A DNA stretch of 64,000 nt from JAJRZL01 sp964557855 (GCA_964557855.1 CAZLBP010000001.1:1-64000); one strand, 5' to 3'; numbered from the stretch's first letter, positions 9,752-19,210 are shown. Notes: generated by a model from the sequence alone, not told the origin. Made by a program: numbers and translations.

Positions 9752-9850
9752 TGTGATTTGTCCTTGTAATACGTTAATTCACAATAAAATATAACATGGC
9801 GACGAGATCCAATCGTCTTGTCTTGCAGCCTGATTTCGCCATCTTCTATA

Positions 9851-9881
9851 GAATATTATACGAATTTGAAGAATATTCTTC
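9851..9881. promoter_or_regulatory. Paired GAATANTC operator (site pair 1), upstream of efflux operon
   Basis: GAATATTA at 9851-9858 and GAATATTC at 9871-9878. The second lies in a perfect 14-bp palindrome, GAAGAATATTCTTC (9868-9881). The centres are 20 bp apart, the same spacing as in the three other pairs. The second centre is 75 bp upstream of the GG of a sigma-54-like promoter. These are probable binding sites for the adjacent NtrC-type regulator. Confidence 0.75.
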
Positions 9882-9947
9882 ACACAAATTCTACACTCAG
9901 CCGAGCTGGATTGCGTAAGTTGTTGACGTTGAGCAGCTTTCGTTCTT

Positions 9948-9963
9948 TGGCATGCCTTTTGAT
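9948..9963 (+). promoter_or_regulatory. Sigma-54-like promoter for the efflux operon
   Basis: TTGGCAT-N4-TTTTGAT: GG at 9949-9950, ten bases, then GA at 9961-9962, one mismatch from the canonical GG-N10-GC. The predicted transcript start near 9973 would leave the first ATG at 9978 almost leaderless, which favours a downstream start codon for the first gene. Confidence 0.55.
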
Positions 9964-9977
9964 ATTACAGCTGGCCA

Positions 9978-11420
9978 ATGAAAGAAATGCGCCAGAGAAA
10001 AAGGATGAATAGACCAAGCATGACAAACAGACATTCGTTTGACCGGCCTCGATTCGCAACCAGTGACGACATTTATAGAATCGTCTGGCTCTCGGTGTTT
10101 GTTCTCTTCTGGGCGGGTTCAGTCCAAACCGCTGCCAAGTCAGAAATGCGGTCGACCGCAGATTCGTTGACGTCGGTATTGGACACGATTCCTGAGTCTA
10201 TTCCATCTTTCGATTCGACCAGCACGCTGGACTATTACCTGGCAGTTGCGATGGAACGGAGTCCGCGGCTACGATCCGCTTACAATAGTTGGATTGCGGA
10301 CCTGAAGAAATCCGATCACGTGGGGGCGTTGCCGGATCCGATGTTCAACTACGCTTACTTTATAGAAAATGTCGAGACTCGGGTGGGACCACAGGAACAA
10401 CGATTTGGTGTGCGTCAATCATTCCCATGGTTTGGTACACTGGGTGTGAAAGAAGAAATGACTTTTGCGATGTCGCAGGCCTCCTACCAGCGGTTCGAGG
10501 CGGCCAAGTACGAACTGTACTATGATGTAAAAGCGGCCTACTATGACTATTATTTTCTGGGTCAGGACCTCCAGATAACCAGCGAGAACCTGGAGTTGCT
10601 CAAGTTCTGGGAGTCAGTGGCACAGTCCAAATACAAGGTGGGACTGAAACCGCACCCCGATGTTATCAAAGCTCAGGTGGAGCTCAGCAAACTTGAAGAC
10701 CATCTGCAGACGCTTCAAGAGCAGGTTGAGCCGAAAATGGCCCGCCTCAGGGCACTGCTCAATCTGCCGGAGAGTGTGCACATACGAGTACCGCAGTCGA
10801 TCTCCGTTGAGGAAGTGCCGCTGGTTGAAGACACGATGATAGCCGTAATCACGCGGCATAATCCGAATCTTCGGGCTCTCGAACGAATGGTCGAAAGCAA
10901 GCGGGCCGGGGAACGTTTGGCGGGCAAACAGACGATGCCGTCTTTCTCGATCGGCGTTGAATACATTCAGACCGGAGAAGCAATCAACCCGGACATGGCG
11001 GAAAGCGGGAAGGACCCCTGGATGATCGGCGCCAGTATTTCGCTGCCAATCTGGTTTGGTAAGAACAGCGCTCGGAAAAGGGAAGCCGAAGCGCGCCGTC
11101 GCGTCGCCGAGTACAACCTTCACGATTCGGAAAATCAGCTTGTCGCCATGACCGAGCTGTTGCTTTTCGAGTATTCCGATGCGCTGCGAAAAACGCGTCT
11201 TTATCGTGACGGCCTGGTTCCAAAAGCTGAGCAGTCCTTGAATGCGATCTATGCTGCATACCAGGCCGGCGAGACTGATTTTCTCAATGTCCTGGATGCT
11301 CAGAGACAATTGCTGGATTTCCAGCTGACCGTGGCTCGCGAGCAAGCCCGGCTGGCGACCAAACGTGCGCAGTTAGAAATGCTCAGTGGAACAGAACTCA
11401 GTAACTATCTGCAACAATAA
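9978..11420 (+). CDS. TolC/CusC-like outer-membrane efflux protein
   Basis: Up to 480 residues. After a hydrophobic export segment (about residues 35-52) come two outer-membrane-efflux repeats of the TolC fold: the first near 70-280 with ALPDPMFNYAYF and FPWFGTLG, the second to the end with SLPIWFGKNSARKREAEA and AGETDFLNVLDAQRQLLDFQ. It would form the trimeric outer-membrane duct of the CusBA pump encoded downstream. The start is uncertain: ATGs at 9978, 10005 and 10020 are in frame, and AAAAAGGA lies at 9996-10003. The TRASH protein gene follows 22 bp after the stop, in the same operon. Confidence 0.88.
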   Translation: MKEMRQRKRMNRPSMTNRHSFDRPRFATSDDIYRIVWLSVFVLFWAGSVQTAAKSEMRSTADSLTSVLDTIPESIPSFDSTSTLDYYLAVAMERSPRLRSAYNSWIADLKKSDHVGALPDPMFNYAYFIENVETRVGPQEQRFGVRQSFPWFGTLGVKEEMTFAMSQASYQRFEAAKYELYYDVKAAYYDYYFLGQDLQITSENLELLKFWESVAQSKYKVGLKPHPDVIKAQVELSKLEDHLQTLQEQVEPKMARLRALLNLPESVHIRVPQSISVEEVPLVEDTMIAVITRHNPNLRALERMVESKRAGERLAGKQTMPSFSIGVEYIQTGEAINPDMAESGKDPWMIGASISLPIWFGKNSARKREAEARRRVAEYNLHDSENQLVAMTELLLFEYSDALRKTRLYRDGLVPKAEQSLNAIYAAYQAGETDFLNVLDAQRQLLDFQLTVAREQARLATKRAQLEMLSGTELSNYLQQ

Positions 11421-11442
11421 CGTATTTGAAAGGAGCTACGAC

Positions 11443-11946
11443 ATGCGTTCACTCAAACACGCCATCACAGTTCTCGCTCTGGTCTTTGGATTTGTCTTGT
11501 CCGCGCAAGCCGGGGATGCAGACAAAGAATCTGAAGCAACGGCTCCCAGGGAGCTGAAGAACCAAACTCATTGTCCGGTGATGGGTGGTAAAATTGACTC
11601 TACTGTCTATACGGACATCCAGGGTCAGCGGGTCTATCACTGCTGTCCGATGTGTGCGGACAAGCTAAAGGCAGACCCGGATAAGTACTTCAAGAAGTCC
11701 GCAGAGGCAGGCGTGCTGTTCGAGAACATACAGACAACCTGTCCGGTATCGGGTAAGGAAATCGATGAAAAGGCTGTGTTCGCGGACCACGAAGGCCGTC
11801 GCGTGTATTTTTGCTGCGAAGGCTGTCCGGAGAAATTCAAGAAGGACCCCGGCAAGTATCTCGAGCAGCTTGACGGCGGTTCGGAAACCGGCACTGAAGA
11901 GATGCAAATGAAGGACCACAGCGATCACAGCGGCCACGATCACTAA
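11443..11946 (+). CDS. Periplasmic protein with two TRASH/YHS metal-binding domains
   Basis: 167 residues starting at the ATG that follows AAGGAGCTACGAC. The frame extends upstream into the previous gene, but only this start has a ribosome site and gives a clean signal peptide (cut near SAQAGD). It carries two TRASH/YHS domains, CPVMGGKI...HCCPMCADKLKADPDKYF and CPVSGKEI...FCCEGCPEKFKKDPGKYL, each with a CPxxG and a CCxxC pattern. The tail is His-rich (HSDHSGHDH). TRASH domains bind copper or other soft metals, so a copper-delivery or buffering role for the pump is likely. Confidence 0.85.
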   Translation: MRSLKHAITVLALVFGFVLSAQAGDADKESEATAPRELKNQTHCPVMGGKIDSTVYTDIQGQRVYHCCPMCADKLKADPDKYFKKSAEAGVLFENIQTTCPVSGKEIDEKAVFADHEGRRVYFCCEGCPEKFKKDPGKYLEQLDGGSETGTEEMQMKDHSDHSGHDH

Positions 11947-11984
11947 GGCTGTGGTTTCCTGAGATCGTAAGAGGAATGAACGTC

Positions 11985-14057
11985 ATGAATAATGAACCCA
12001 CAACTCAAAACAACTGGCAGAGGCTGATCCCACGAGGACGCCCGGCAATCATTTCACTGGTGATTGTGGCAATCGTGGCGTTCTTCCTCGGCGGTCTCTT
12101 GTTAGGTGGCGGAGAATCAACGGAACCGAAGAACGGCGGCGAAGAGCACGTCCACGCAGCATCCGCTGAATCGTCTGAGCCCACGATGTGGACCTGTTCC
12201 ATGCACCCGCAGATTCAGTTGCCGAAGCCGGGCAAGTGTCCGATCTGCTTCATGGATCTGATTCCGGTCGAAACCGGCAGCGGCGGGGGGGAACTGGATC
12301 CAAACCAAATTCGCATGTCGAAAACAGCTATGAAGTTGGCCGGCATACATACGACGCCGGTCACCAGAGCCTATGCCGAGCGAACTGTTCGCATGGTCGG
12401 CAAGCTCGACTATGACGAAACTCGGGTGTCATACATTACGGCCTGGGTTCCCGGACGGCTCGACAGCCTGTATATCGATTATACTGGCGCGACGGTGTCC
12501 AAGGGTGATGACATGGTTCACATATACTCACCGGAATTGATTGCCGCTCAGGAGGAACTTCTGCAGGCCAAGAAAGCCGTCAGGACTCTTGATAAGGCGA
12601 ATAGTCCGGTATTGAAATCGACAGCAAACGAAACGCTCACGTCGGCTCGCGAGAAACTGCGCCTGTACGGCCTGTCGGAAAAGCAGATCTCCAACATCGA
12701 GCAGGGCAATACCCCGGCAGAGCACCTCACTATCACGGCTCCGGCGAGCGGTGTTGTGCTACACAAGGATGCCAAAGAAGGCATGTATGTATCAACAGGT
12801 ACCCGCATATACACTATTGCTGATTTGAACCGACTCTGGGTCTTGCTTGAGGCGTATGAGTCAGATTTGCCGTGGCTCAAGTATGGGCAACACATATCGT
12901 TTACATCGCCGTCGTTTCCGGGCGAAGTCTTCGATGCCGTGATCAGCTTTATCGATCCGGTAGTGAGCCCCAAAACCCGAACCGTTAATGTTCGGGCGAT
13001 CGTTGACAATTCGGATCAGCGACTAAAGCCGGAGATGTTTGTGAGTGCCACGGTTCAGTCCCGTCTGGATAGCGAAGGCGACGTTATTGCGCCGGAACTA
13101 GCGGGGAAATGGATCAGCCCGATGCACCCGGAGATTGTGAAGGACGCACCCGGTAAATGCAATATCTGCGGTATGGACCTCGTTCCGGCTGAAACACTCG
13201 GTTACACTGCGGGTAACGATACAACCGGCAGGGCGCCACTCTTGATTCCGGCTTCGGCGCCGTTGATCACGGGCAAGCGGGCAGTCGTGTACGTCGAGGT
13301 GCCGAGTGAGGAAGGCGTGGTCTTTGAAGGACGCGAGGTCACTCTGGGGCCCCGAGCTCAGGACTACTACGTTGTGAAGGAAGGTCTCGAAGAAGGTGAG
13401 CAGGTTGTCACCAACGGGGCATTCAAAATTGACAGCGAGCTGCAGATTCAGGCCAAGCCAAGCATGATGTCACCGAAGGGCGGAGTTGTCGCTGCCGGCC
13501 ACGATCACGGCGAGGCCAAAGCGGTCAGGATGGCAACGGCGGAAGCATCACCTTACGAAGCAGGAACCGCTAAACGGCTGGACGATTGCGAAGAAGCCCA
13601 GGTCGCGCTGGTAACAGTGTACGACGCGTACTTCGAAGTTCAAATGGCCCTGGCTAATGACAATCTCGATGAAGCCAAAGAAGGATACGGTACGCTTGTG
13701 GACGCAGTTAAGGAGGTGGACATGGGATTGTTCGAAGGCAAGGCCCACGACCGGTGGATGGATATATCCGAGGATCTCGTTGATGCGGCGGACATCGGCA
13801 AATCCTCGGGATCGATTGTCGGCGCCCGCGACGCCTTCTTCCAGCTCTCATTGGCGGCTATCGAAATGCACGACACGTTCGGCCATGCATCTGATGAAAC
13901 CTTTTATCTCACGTATTGTCCAATGGCGCGCGACAACGCCGGGGCTTACTGGCTGCAGAAGGAAGACATTGTCTGGAATTCGTACTACGGTGAATCGATG
14001 TTGCGTTGCGGCGAAATCAAGAAGGAACTGCAGGCCGGTAATGCAGTGACGGAGTGA
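11985..14057 (+). CDS. cusB: CusB-like periplasmic adaptor with two heavy-metal-binding fingers and a C-terminal DUF3347 domain
   Basis: About 690 residues. An N-terminal membrane anchor is followed by a heavy-metal-binding finger (TCSMHPQIQLPKPGKCPICF) and the lipoyl/hairpin/beta-barrel adaptor core. A second finger (ISPMHPEIVKDAPGKCNICG) is inserted near the end of the core. The C-terminal 150 residues are a DUF3347-type domain (YCPMARDNAGAYW, MLRCG). CusB binds Cu(I) through Met residues and links inner- and outer-membrane components. The start at 11985 has AGAGGA ten bases upstream; an in-frame ATG at 11976 is the alternative. The permease gene starts 8 bp after the stop. Confidence 0.9.
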   Translation: MNNEPTTQNNWQRLIPRGRPAIISLVIVAIVAFFLGGLLLGGGESTEPKNGGEEHVHAASAESSEPTMWTCSMHPQIQLPKPGKCPICFMDLIPVETGSGGGELDPNQIRMSKTAMKLAGIHTTPVTRAYAERTVRMVGKLDYDETRVSYITAWVPGRLDSLYIDYTGATVSKGDDMVHIYSPELIAAQEELLQAKKAVRTLDKANSPVLKSTANETLTSAREKLRLYGLSEKQISNIEQGNTPAEHLTITAPASGVVLHKDAKEGMYVSTGTRIYTIADLNRLWVLLEAYESDLPWLKYGQHISFTSPSFPGEVFDAVISFIDPVVSPKTRTVNVRAIVDNSDQRLKPEMFVSATVQSRLDSEGDVIAPELAGKWISPMHPEIVKDAPGKCNICGMDLVPAETLGYTAGNDTTGRAPLLIPASAPLITGKRAVVYVEVPSEEGVVFEGREVTLGPRAQDYYVVKEGLEEGEQVVTNGAFKIDSELQIQAKPSMMSPKGGVVAAGHDHGEAKAVRMATAEASPYEAGTAKRLDDCEEAQVALVTVYDAYFEVQMALANDNLDEAKEGYGTLVDAVKEVDMGLFEGKAHDRWMDISEDLVDAADIGKSSGSIVGARDAFFQLSLAAIEMHDTFGHASDETFYLTYCPMARDNAGAYWLQKEDIVWNSYYGESMLRCGEIKKELQAGNAVTE

Positions 14058-14064
14058 AAGCACG

Positions 14065-17000
14065 ATGACTGAGCAACAGCATTCTCACGAATTTCAGAGA
14101 GCGTCACTGCTGGACCGGGTCATCAGGTATTGCCTGGAAAACAAGCTGGTCGTCATACTCCTCATGCTGGTAATCATAGCCTGGGGGATCATGGTGGCTC
14201 CATTTGACTGGCGCGTTGGCGGTCTGCAGCGTAATCCCGTTCCGGTTGATGCCATTCCTGATATAGGAGAGAACCAGCAGATTGTCTTCACCGAATGGAT
14301 GGGGCGCTCGCCGCAGGATGTGGAAGACCAGATTACGTATCCGCTGACAGTATCCCTGCTTGGTATTCCCGGTGTGAAGGATATCCGCAGTTACTCCTTC
14401 TTTGGATTCTCGAGTATATATGTCATCTTTAAGGATGACGTTGAGTTCTATTGGTCCCGTTCACGAGTCCTCGAGAAACTCAACTCTCTGCCGGCCGGTA
14501 CCTTGCCCGAAGGAGTCCAACCCGCCCTGGGTCCTGACGCCACTGCCCTTGGTCAGGTGTTTTGGTACACGCTGGAGGGACGAGACGAAGATGGGAATCC
14601 AACCGGCGGTTGGGACCTGCACGAACTGCGCTCTATTCAGGACTGGACGGTTCGTTATGCTTTGATGTCGGCCGACGGTGTCTCTGAAGTGGCTTCAGTA
14701 GGCGGGTTTGTCCAGGAATATCAGGTCGATGTCAACCCGGACGCGATGCGGGCCAACAACGTCACACTAACGGATGTGTTTAATGCCGTTCGTATGTCCA
14801 ACGTTGATGTCGGTGCAAAAACTATCGAGATCAACAAAGCGGAGTATGTGATCCGTGGCCTGGGGTTTATTGAAGAGATCGAAGATATTGAAAAGACGGT
14901 AGTCCGGCAGACGGGTAATGTGCCCCTGCGGGTCGCTGATGTCGCTACGGTCTCGCTTGGTCCGGCCCTCAGGCGCGGCGCTCTGGACAAAGGTGGCGCT
15001 GAGGTTGTTGGTGGTGTGGTGGTCGTCCGGTACGGTGAGAATCCGCTGGCGACGATCAAAAATGTCAAGGCGAAGATCGAAGAAATTTCACCGGGTCTGC
15101 CCAGAAAGGTCTTGGCAGACGGCCGGACCTCACAGGTTACGATTGTCCCATTCTACGATCGAACCGGGCTCATCTCTGAGACTTTGGGAACGCTTAATAC
15201 GGCCCTCGTCGATGAGATTCTGGTCACCATTATCGTGGTCTTAATTATGGTGATGCACTTCCGGAGTTCGCTGTTGATCTCGGGCCTTCTCCCTTTGACA
15301 GTATTAATGACATTTATCGCGATGAAACTCTTTGGAATCGACGCCAACATTGTGGCGCTGTCGGGGATTGCGATTGCTATCGGCACCATTGTCGATATGG
15401 GTATCGTCATATGTGAGAATATACTCAAGCATCTGGACCAGGCCCATCCCGATGAAAACCGGCTGGAGGTCATTTTCCGAGCATCCTCGGAGGTGGGAAG
15501 CGCGGTGTTGACGGCGATTGCGACCACGGTCGTGTCGTTCCTGCCCGTGTTCACTATGGAGGCGGCCGAAGGAAAGCTGTTTAAGCCGTTGGCGTTCACC
15601 AAGACCTTCGCGCTGATTGCCTCGGTTATTGTGGCCCTCACGATTATTCCGCCGCTGGCGCATATCTTGTTCACCAAAGGAAAGAACCTTTCGCGTTCGC
15701 GCCGTTTCTGGCCGTTTGGCCTCCTCCTTGGTGGCTTGGCAGCATTCTACTTCTCATTTTGGTTTACCGGACTTGTGCTGATCGCGGTTGGAGCCTACTT
15801 GCACTTTAAAGAGAGGCTTCCGAAGAAGGTCACTTCGCGTGTGCCGACTTATTTCAATTACATTGTTGTCGTCATCGTCGCGTGGCTGCTGGCCGGGCAC
15901 TGGGAGCCGCTGGGCGTAGATGCCGGCATATTACTGAACTTCATATTTGTGGTTCTCTTGCTCGGCGGCGTACTTCTCCTGTTCCAGCTGTTCATCAGGG
16001 TCTACGAGCCGATTCTCCGCTGGTGTCTGGTACATAAAGCCCTGTTCCTCACAATGCCGGTCCTTCTAGTTGTCCTTGGTCTGACCATTTGGTTAGGGAT
16101 TGGATCGATGTTTGGTTGGATGCCGGATTGGGTCCGTTCGAGCCGGCCGTTTGTAGCGATGAATCATGCGTTCCCAGGACTCGGGAAGGAGTTCATGCCC
16201 GATCTGGATGAGGGATCGTTCCTCTGGATGCCGACGACCATGCCCCATGCGTCAATCGGCGAGGCACTGGACGTTCTTCAGCATCAGGACATGGCGTTCT
16301 CAAGCATTCCCGAGGTCTCGTCTGTGGTTGGCAAACTCGGGCGAGCTGACTCGCCCCTGGACCCGGCGCCAATTTCGATGATCGAAACTATCATTAACTA
16401 CAAACCGGAGTACCGCGTCGACGAGAGTGGGCACCGTCTTCGATTCAAATATGATGATGAAAACGAAGTGTTCGTGCGTGACGAGTACGGTGAGCTGATT
16501 TCCGATGATGATGGAAAACCGTACCGAAACTGGCGGGATCACATTCAAAGTCCGGATGACATCTGGGATGAGATATTGAAAGCGGGTAAGCTGATCGGTA
16601 CTACGTCCGCGCCGAAACTCCAGCCGATTGCAGCACGCATTGTGATGCTGCAGTCGGGCATGCGAGCGCCGATGGGCGTGAAGGTCCGAGGGCCGGATCT
16701 GGAAACCATCGAGCGAGTCGGCCTTGAGATCGAGAAGTATCTCAAGCAAGTACCCTCGGTGCAACCGGCGGCGGTAATTGCCGACCGGATCGTGGGAAAA
16801 CCATACCTCGAGATTGATATCGACAGGGAGAAAATTGCACGATACGGTCTGAGCATTCGCAAGGTGCAGGACGTAATCGAAGTGGCCGTCGGCGGCAAGA
16901 AGCTGACAACAACTGTCGAGGGTCGTGAACGATATCCGGTTCGTGTTCGCTATCAGCGTGAACTTCGCAACAGCTTGGAGGAACTGGGTAGTATCCTGGT

Positions 17001-17865
17001 GCCGACGGCCAATGGTGCTCAGATCCCGATAATCGAGTTGGCGGAGATTCAGTTTGTCCGCGGCCCGATGGTCATCAAGTCCGAGAATACGTTCCTAACG
17101 GGATACGTCATTTTCGATAAGAAGTCGGGCTACGCCGAAGTTGACGTCGTGCAGGAGGCGCAAAGGCTGCTTCAGGATAAGATCGGCTCAGGTGAATTTG
17201 ACGTCCCGGCCGGTGTCAGTTATGAGTTTGTCGGATCCTACAAGAACCAGATTCGCTCAGAGAAGAAGCTTATGGTCGTACTGCCGCTGTCGCTAGTCAT
17301 CATCTTCTTGATATTGTATTTCCAGTTCAAGCAGGTATCAACAACGCTGCTTGTGTTCTCCGGTATTTTTGTGGCCTGGTCGGGCGGGTTCCTCATGCTG
17401 TGGCTGTACGGCCAGGGCTGGTTTCTCGATTTCTCATTTTTCGGAGAGAATATGCGGGAACTGTTCCATGTGAGAAACTTCAACTTATCGGTTGCAGTGT
17501 GGGTCGGGTTCCTGGCCCTGTTTGGTATTGCCACAGACGATGGCGTGATCATCTCGACATATCTCAAGCAGGTATTCGACCGCGACCGACCTAAGACAAT
17601 TCAGGAGGTTCGCGAGGCCACCGTTGAAGCCGGTAAACGCCGAATCCGGCCCGCTCTAATGACGGTTGCCACGACCATTCTGGCGTTGATTCCGGTGCTG
17701 ACATCGACCGGTCTGGGTTCGGACATCATGGTGCCGATGGCCATTCCCTCGTTTGGCGGCATGACGGTAGTGTTGGTAACCGTGTTTACGGTACCGACTT
17801 TGTACTGTCTCCTGGCGGAGATCAAGGTGAAGAGGTCGCCCAGTGTACGAAATGGCGGCGAGTAA
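14065..17865 (+). CDS. cusA: CusA/CzcA-family heavy-metal RND efflux permease
   Basis: 1266 residues, about 200 longer than typical CusA (~1045). The RND fold is intact, with the proton-relay segment VDMGIVICENIL. Met residues sit at the places of the CusA copper triad (FLWMPTTMP, PISMIETI, and MLQSGMRAPMG), favouring Cu/Ag export. The extra length lies in the central cytoplasmic/membrane region (about 545-680, additional hydrophobic helices) and a charged periplasmic insert (RVDESGHRLRFKYDDENE onward). It is the inner-membrane motor of the CusCBA-type complex encoded here. Confidence 0.93.
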   Translation: MTEQQHSHEFQRASLLDRVIRYCLENKLVVILLMLVIIAWGIMVAPFDWRVGGLQRNPVPVDAIPDIGENQQIVFTEWMGRSPQDVEDQITYPLTVSLLGIPGVKDIRSYSFFGFSSIYVIFKDDVEFYWSRSRVLEKLNSLPAGTLPEGVQPALGPDATALGQVFWYTLEGRDEDGNPTGGWDLHELRSIQDWTVRYALMSADGVSEVASVGGFVQEYQVDVNPDAMRANNVTLTDVFNAVRMSNVDVGAKTIEINKAEYVIRGLGFIEEIEDIEKTVVRQTGNVPLRVADVATVSLGPALRRGALDKGGAEVVGGVVVVRYGENPLATIKNVKAKIEEISPGLPRKVLADGRTSQVTIVPFYDRTGLISETLGTLNTALVDEILVTIIVVLIMVMHFRSSLLISGLLPLTVLMTFIAMKLFGIDANIVALSGIAIAIGTIVDMGIVICENILKHLDQAHPDENRLEVIFRASSEVGSAVLTAIATTVVSFLPVFTMEAAEGKLFKPLAFTKTFALIASVIVALTIIPPLAHILFTKGKNLSRSRRFWPFGLLLGGLAAFYFSFWFTGLVLIAVGAYLHFKERLPKKVTSRVPTYFNYIVVVIVAWLLAGHWEPLGVDAGILLNFIFVVLLLGGVLLLFQLFIRVYEPILRWCLVHKALFLTMPVLLVVLGLTIWLGIGSMFGWMPDWVRSSRPFVAMNHAFPGLGKEFMPDLDEGSFLWMPTTMPHASIGEALDVLQHQDMAFSSIPEVSSVVGKLGRADSPLDPAPISMIETIINYKPEYRVDESGHRLRFKYDDENEVFVRDEYGELISDDDGKPYRNWRDHIQSPDDIWDEILKAGKLIGTTSAPKLQPIAARIVMLQSGMRAPMGVKVRGPDLETIERVGLEIEKYLKQVPSVQPAAVIADRIVGKPYLEIDIDREKIARYGLSIRKVQDVIEVAVGGKKLTTTVEGRERYPVRVRYQRELRNSLEELGSILVPTANGAQIPIIELAEIQFVRGPMVIKSENTFLTGYVIFDKKSGYAEVDVVQEAQRLLQDKIGSGEFDVPAGVSYEFVGSYKNQIRSEKKLMVVLPLSLVIIFLILYFQFKQVSTTLLVFSGIFVAWSGGFLMLWLYGQGWFLDFSFFGENMRELFHVRNFNLSVAVWVGFLALFGIATDDGVIISTYLKQVFDRDRPKTIQEVREATVEAGKRRIRPALMTVATTILALIPVLTSTGLGSDIMVPMAIPSFGGMTVVLVTVFTVPTLYCLLAEIKVKRSPSVRNGGE

Positions 17866-17928
17866 TAATCGCAGAGTAGTTGTTAGACGAAATTGGCAGT
17901 TGAACCAGAAAACATGGAGAGTAAGATA

Positions 17929-18471
17929 ATGAAATCGACCCTGATTCTAACAGGCGGATTGGTTTTAATCGTAGGCATCTTGGCATTGGTTGGATGTGGT
18001 GACGACGATCATGACATAATATCGAACTTGGGAACCGACGTAACTTCCATCGCCTCGGTCTACCCGGCCGATGGTGCGACAGGTATCCCGACATCGGCTT
18101 CGGTAGCGATCAAATTCACCGGACCGGTGGATACAATGTCTGTCATGCAAAACCTGCACTTGGCCGGCGGACAGTCCATGCGTGAATGGCGCGATTCACT
18201 CAGTCATCACGGCGGGTTCGGCATAATGAACATGAATATGGAAGAGCACATGATGGCATGGATGGACTCTATACATGCGCCCGGTGAATTTCACTGGAAT
18301 GGAACGCTCGATTCGTGCGAGTTTGTACCGGATTCCTCGCTGATGCCGGGTACGGAGTACCTGTGTCTCCTATATGAGGGCGGCATGCATGACGGTCATG
18401 GTGGAATGATGGGCGGCGAGCACCATAACGATGACGGTTATCATATGTATGGTTTCTCCACCTCTCCGTAG
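17929..18471 (+). CDS. Met/His-rich lipoprotein with an Ig-like (Big_5/SbsA) domain
   Basis: 180 residues. Start at the ATG after GGAGAGTAAGATA. The signal ends in a lipobox (LALVGC), so it is lipid-anchored. An Ig-like segment (VYPADGATGIPTSASVAIKF) is followed by metal-ligand-rich stretches: MNMNMEEHMMAWM and MHDGHGGMMGG. It is the last gene of the efflux operon, 63 bp after the permease. A copper-binding envelope protein is likely from composition and context. Confidence 0.75.
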   Translation: MKSTLILTGGLVLIVGILALVGCGDDDHDIISNLGTDVTSIASVYPADGATGIPTSASVAIKFTGPVDTMSVMQNLHLAGGQSMREWRDSLSHHGGFGIMNMNMEEHMMAWMDSIHAPGEFHWNGTLDSCEFVPDSSLMPGTEYLCLLYEGGMHDGHGGMMGGEHHNDDGYHMYGFSTSP

Positions 18472-18485
18472 ACTTCGTTTCTTAG

Positions 18486-18537
18486 TCCCGAAACGGTGGC
18501 CGGGTTTCGGGATCGTACCGCTTCCAGACCCGGCCAC
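18486..18537 (+). terminator. Overlapping hairpins after the efflux operon
   Basis: Two perfect stems share bases: TCCCGAAAC (18486-18494) with GTTTCGGGA (18504-18512), and GTGGCCGGGT (18496-18505) with ACCCGGCCAC (18528-18537). They are mutually exclusive. There is no U-tract. It probably ends or attenuates the efflux transcript before the Rieske gene. Confidence 0.5.
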
Positions 18538-18572
18538 GCTCTACGACTGTACAGAGTGAGGTAAGGCTCACC

Positions 18573-19014
18573 GTGACAGAATGTGATAACAAATTCGTAC
18601 GACGGCCGTTTCTGGAAGTAATCCTTACTGTCTTTGGAGGACTTGCGGCGCGTACTATTGCGTATCCCATGATACGTTTCTTGATCCCTCCTCAGGGGGC
18701 GGAGCCGGGTAGCAAGACCATCGACGTTGCAGCAGAGAGCGAAATCTCGCCTGACTCAGGCGTAATATTTCCCATCGGAAATAAACCGGGTATTCTCATC
18801 CGAGCTCCACAAGGTCCGAGCGTTTACGGCTATCTGCACGCATCTGGACTGCACGGTACAGTACCGATCCGATCTTGAACACATTTGGTGTGCCTGGCAC
18901 AATGGGCACTACGATCTTCACGACCGCAATATCACCGGTCCACCACCAAGACCGTTAAGAGAATACGAAGTCAACATCCTCAACGGCCGAATCTTGGTCA
19001 CGGTCACAGCGTAG
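18573..19014 (+). pseudogene. Rieske 2Fe-2S protein gene with a frameshift (QcrA-like)
   Basis: From the GTG at 18573 the frame gives an N-terminal anchor (RRPFLEVILTVFGGLAAR...YPMIRFLIPP), typical of membrane Rieske proteins. Near 18815-18820 one extra base shifts the frame. In the other frame the protein continues AFTAICTHLDCTVQYR and then CAWHNGHYD, ending ...NGRILVTVTA at the TAG at 19012-19014. CTHLDC is Rieske box 1. Box 2 keeps the ligands Cys and His but has Trp in place of the disulfide Cys (CxCH). This is either a real pseudogene or a sequencing indel. GTG start with AAGG upstream. Confidence 0.82.
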
Positions 19015-19053
19015 TCTAGTAAGGTCTCAGGACAGTTGAATACAGCGACTCGA

Positions 19054-19084
19054 GAATAATCACCGATTTCATAGACTATTCTTC
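19054..19084. promoter_or_regulatory. Paired GAATANTC operator (site pair 2)
   Basis: GAATAATC at 19054-19061 and GACTATTC at 19074-19081 (complement GAATAGTC, flanked as GAAGAATAGTC). The centres are 20 bp apart. The second centre is about 119 bp upstream of the sigma-54 GG at 19196. Confidence 0.75.
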
Positions 19085-19194
19085 AACACCGCTACGGTCT
19101 GCCGACCGATCTCACCTTACACGCTACCGCTCTACCTTTCTAAGTGCTTTGCTATCAGGAGAATACGCCATGCCGGCGCAAGGTCGCGTGGTCC

Positions 19195-19210
19195 CGGCAC
19201 GTTTATTGCA
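19195..19210 (+). promoter_or_regulatory. Sigma-54 promoter (copper-binding gene pair)
   Basis: CGGCAC-GTTTA-TTGCA: GG at 19196-19197, ten bases, GC at 19208-19209. It matches the GGCAC-N5-TTGCA core. The expected transcript start is near 19221, ahead of the small CDS at 19251 and the cupredoxin gene. Confidence 0.8.

Noticed and set aside
9752..9850. Sigma-54 promoter for the sensor/regulator genes on the minus strand
   Set aside because: I looked for GG-N10-GC on that strand and found none with an acceptable core, so autoregulation by sigma-54 is not claimed.
10614..11345. 243-residue minus-strand frame
   Set aside because: It lies entirely inside the TolC-like gene, whose protein has clear family motifs.
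19141..19156. TTGCTAT at 19149 as a sigma-54 -12 element
   Set aside because: There is no GG at the required distance upstream; the match at 19195-19210 is far better.
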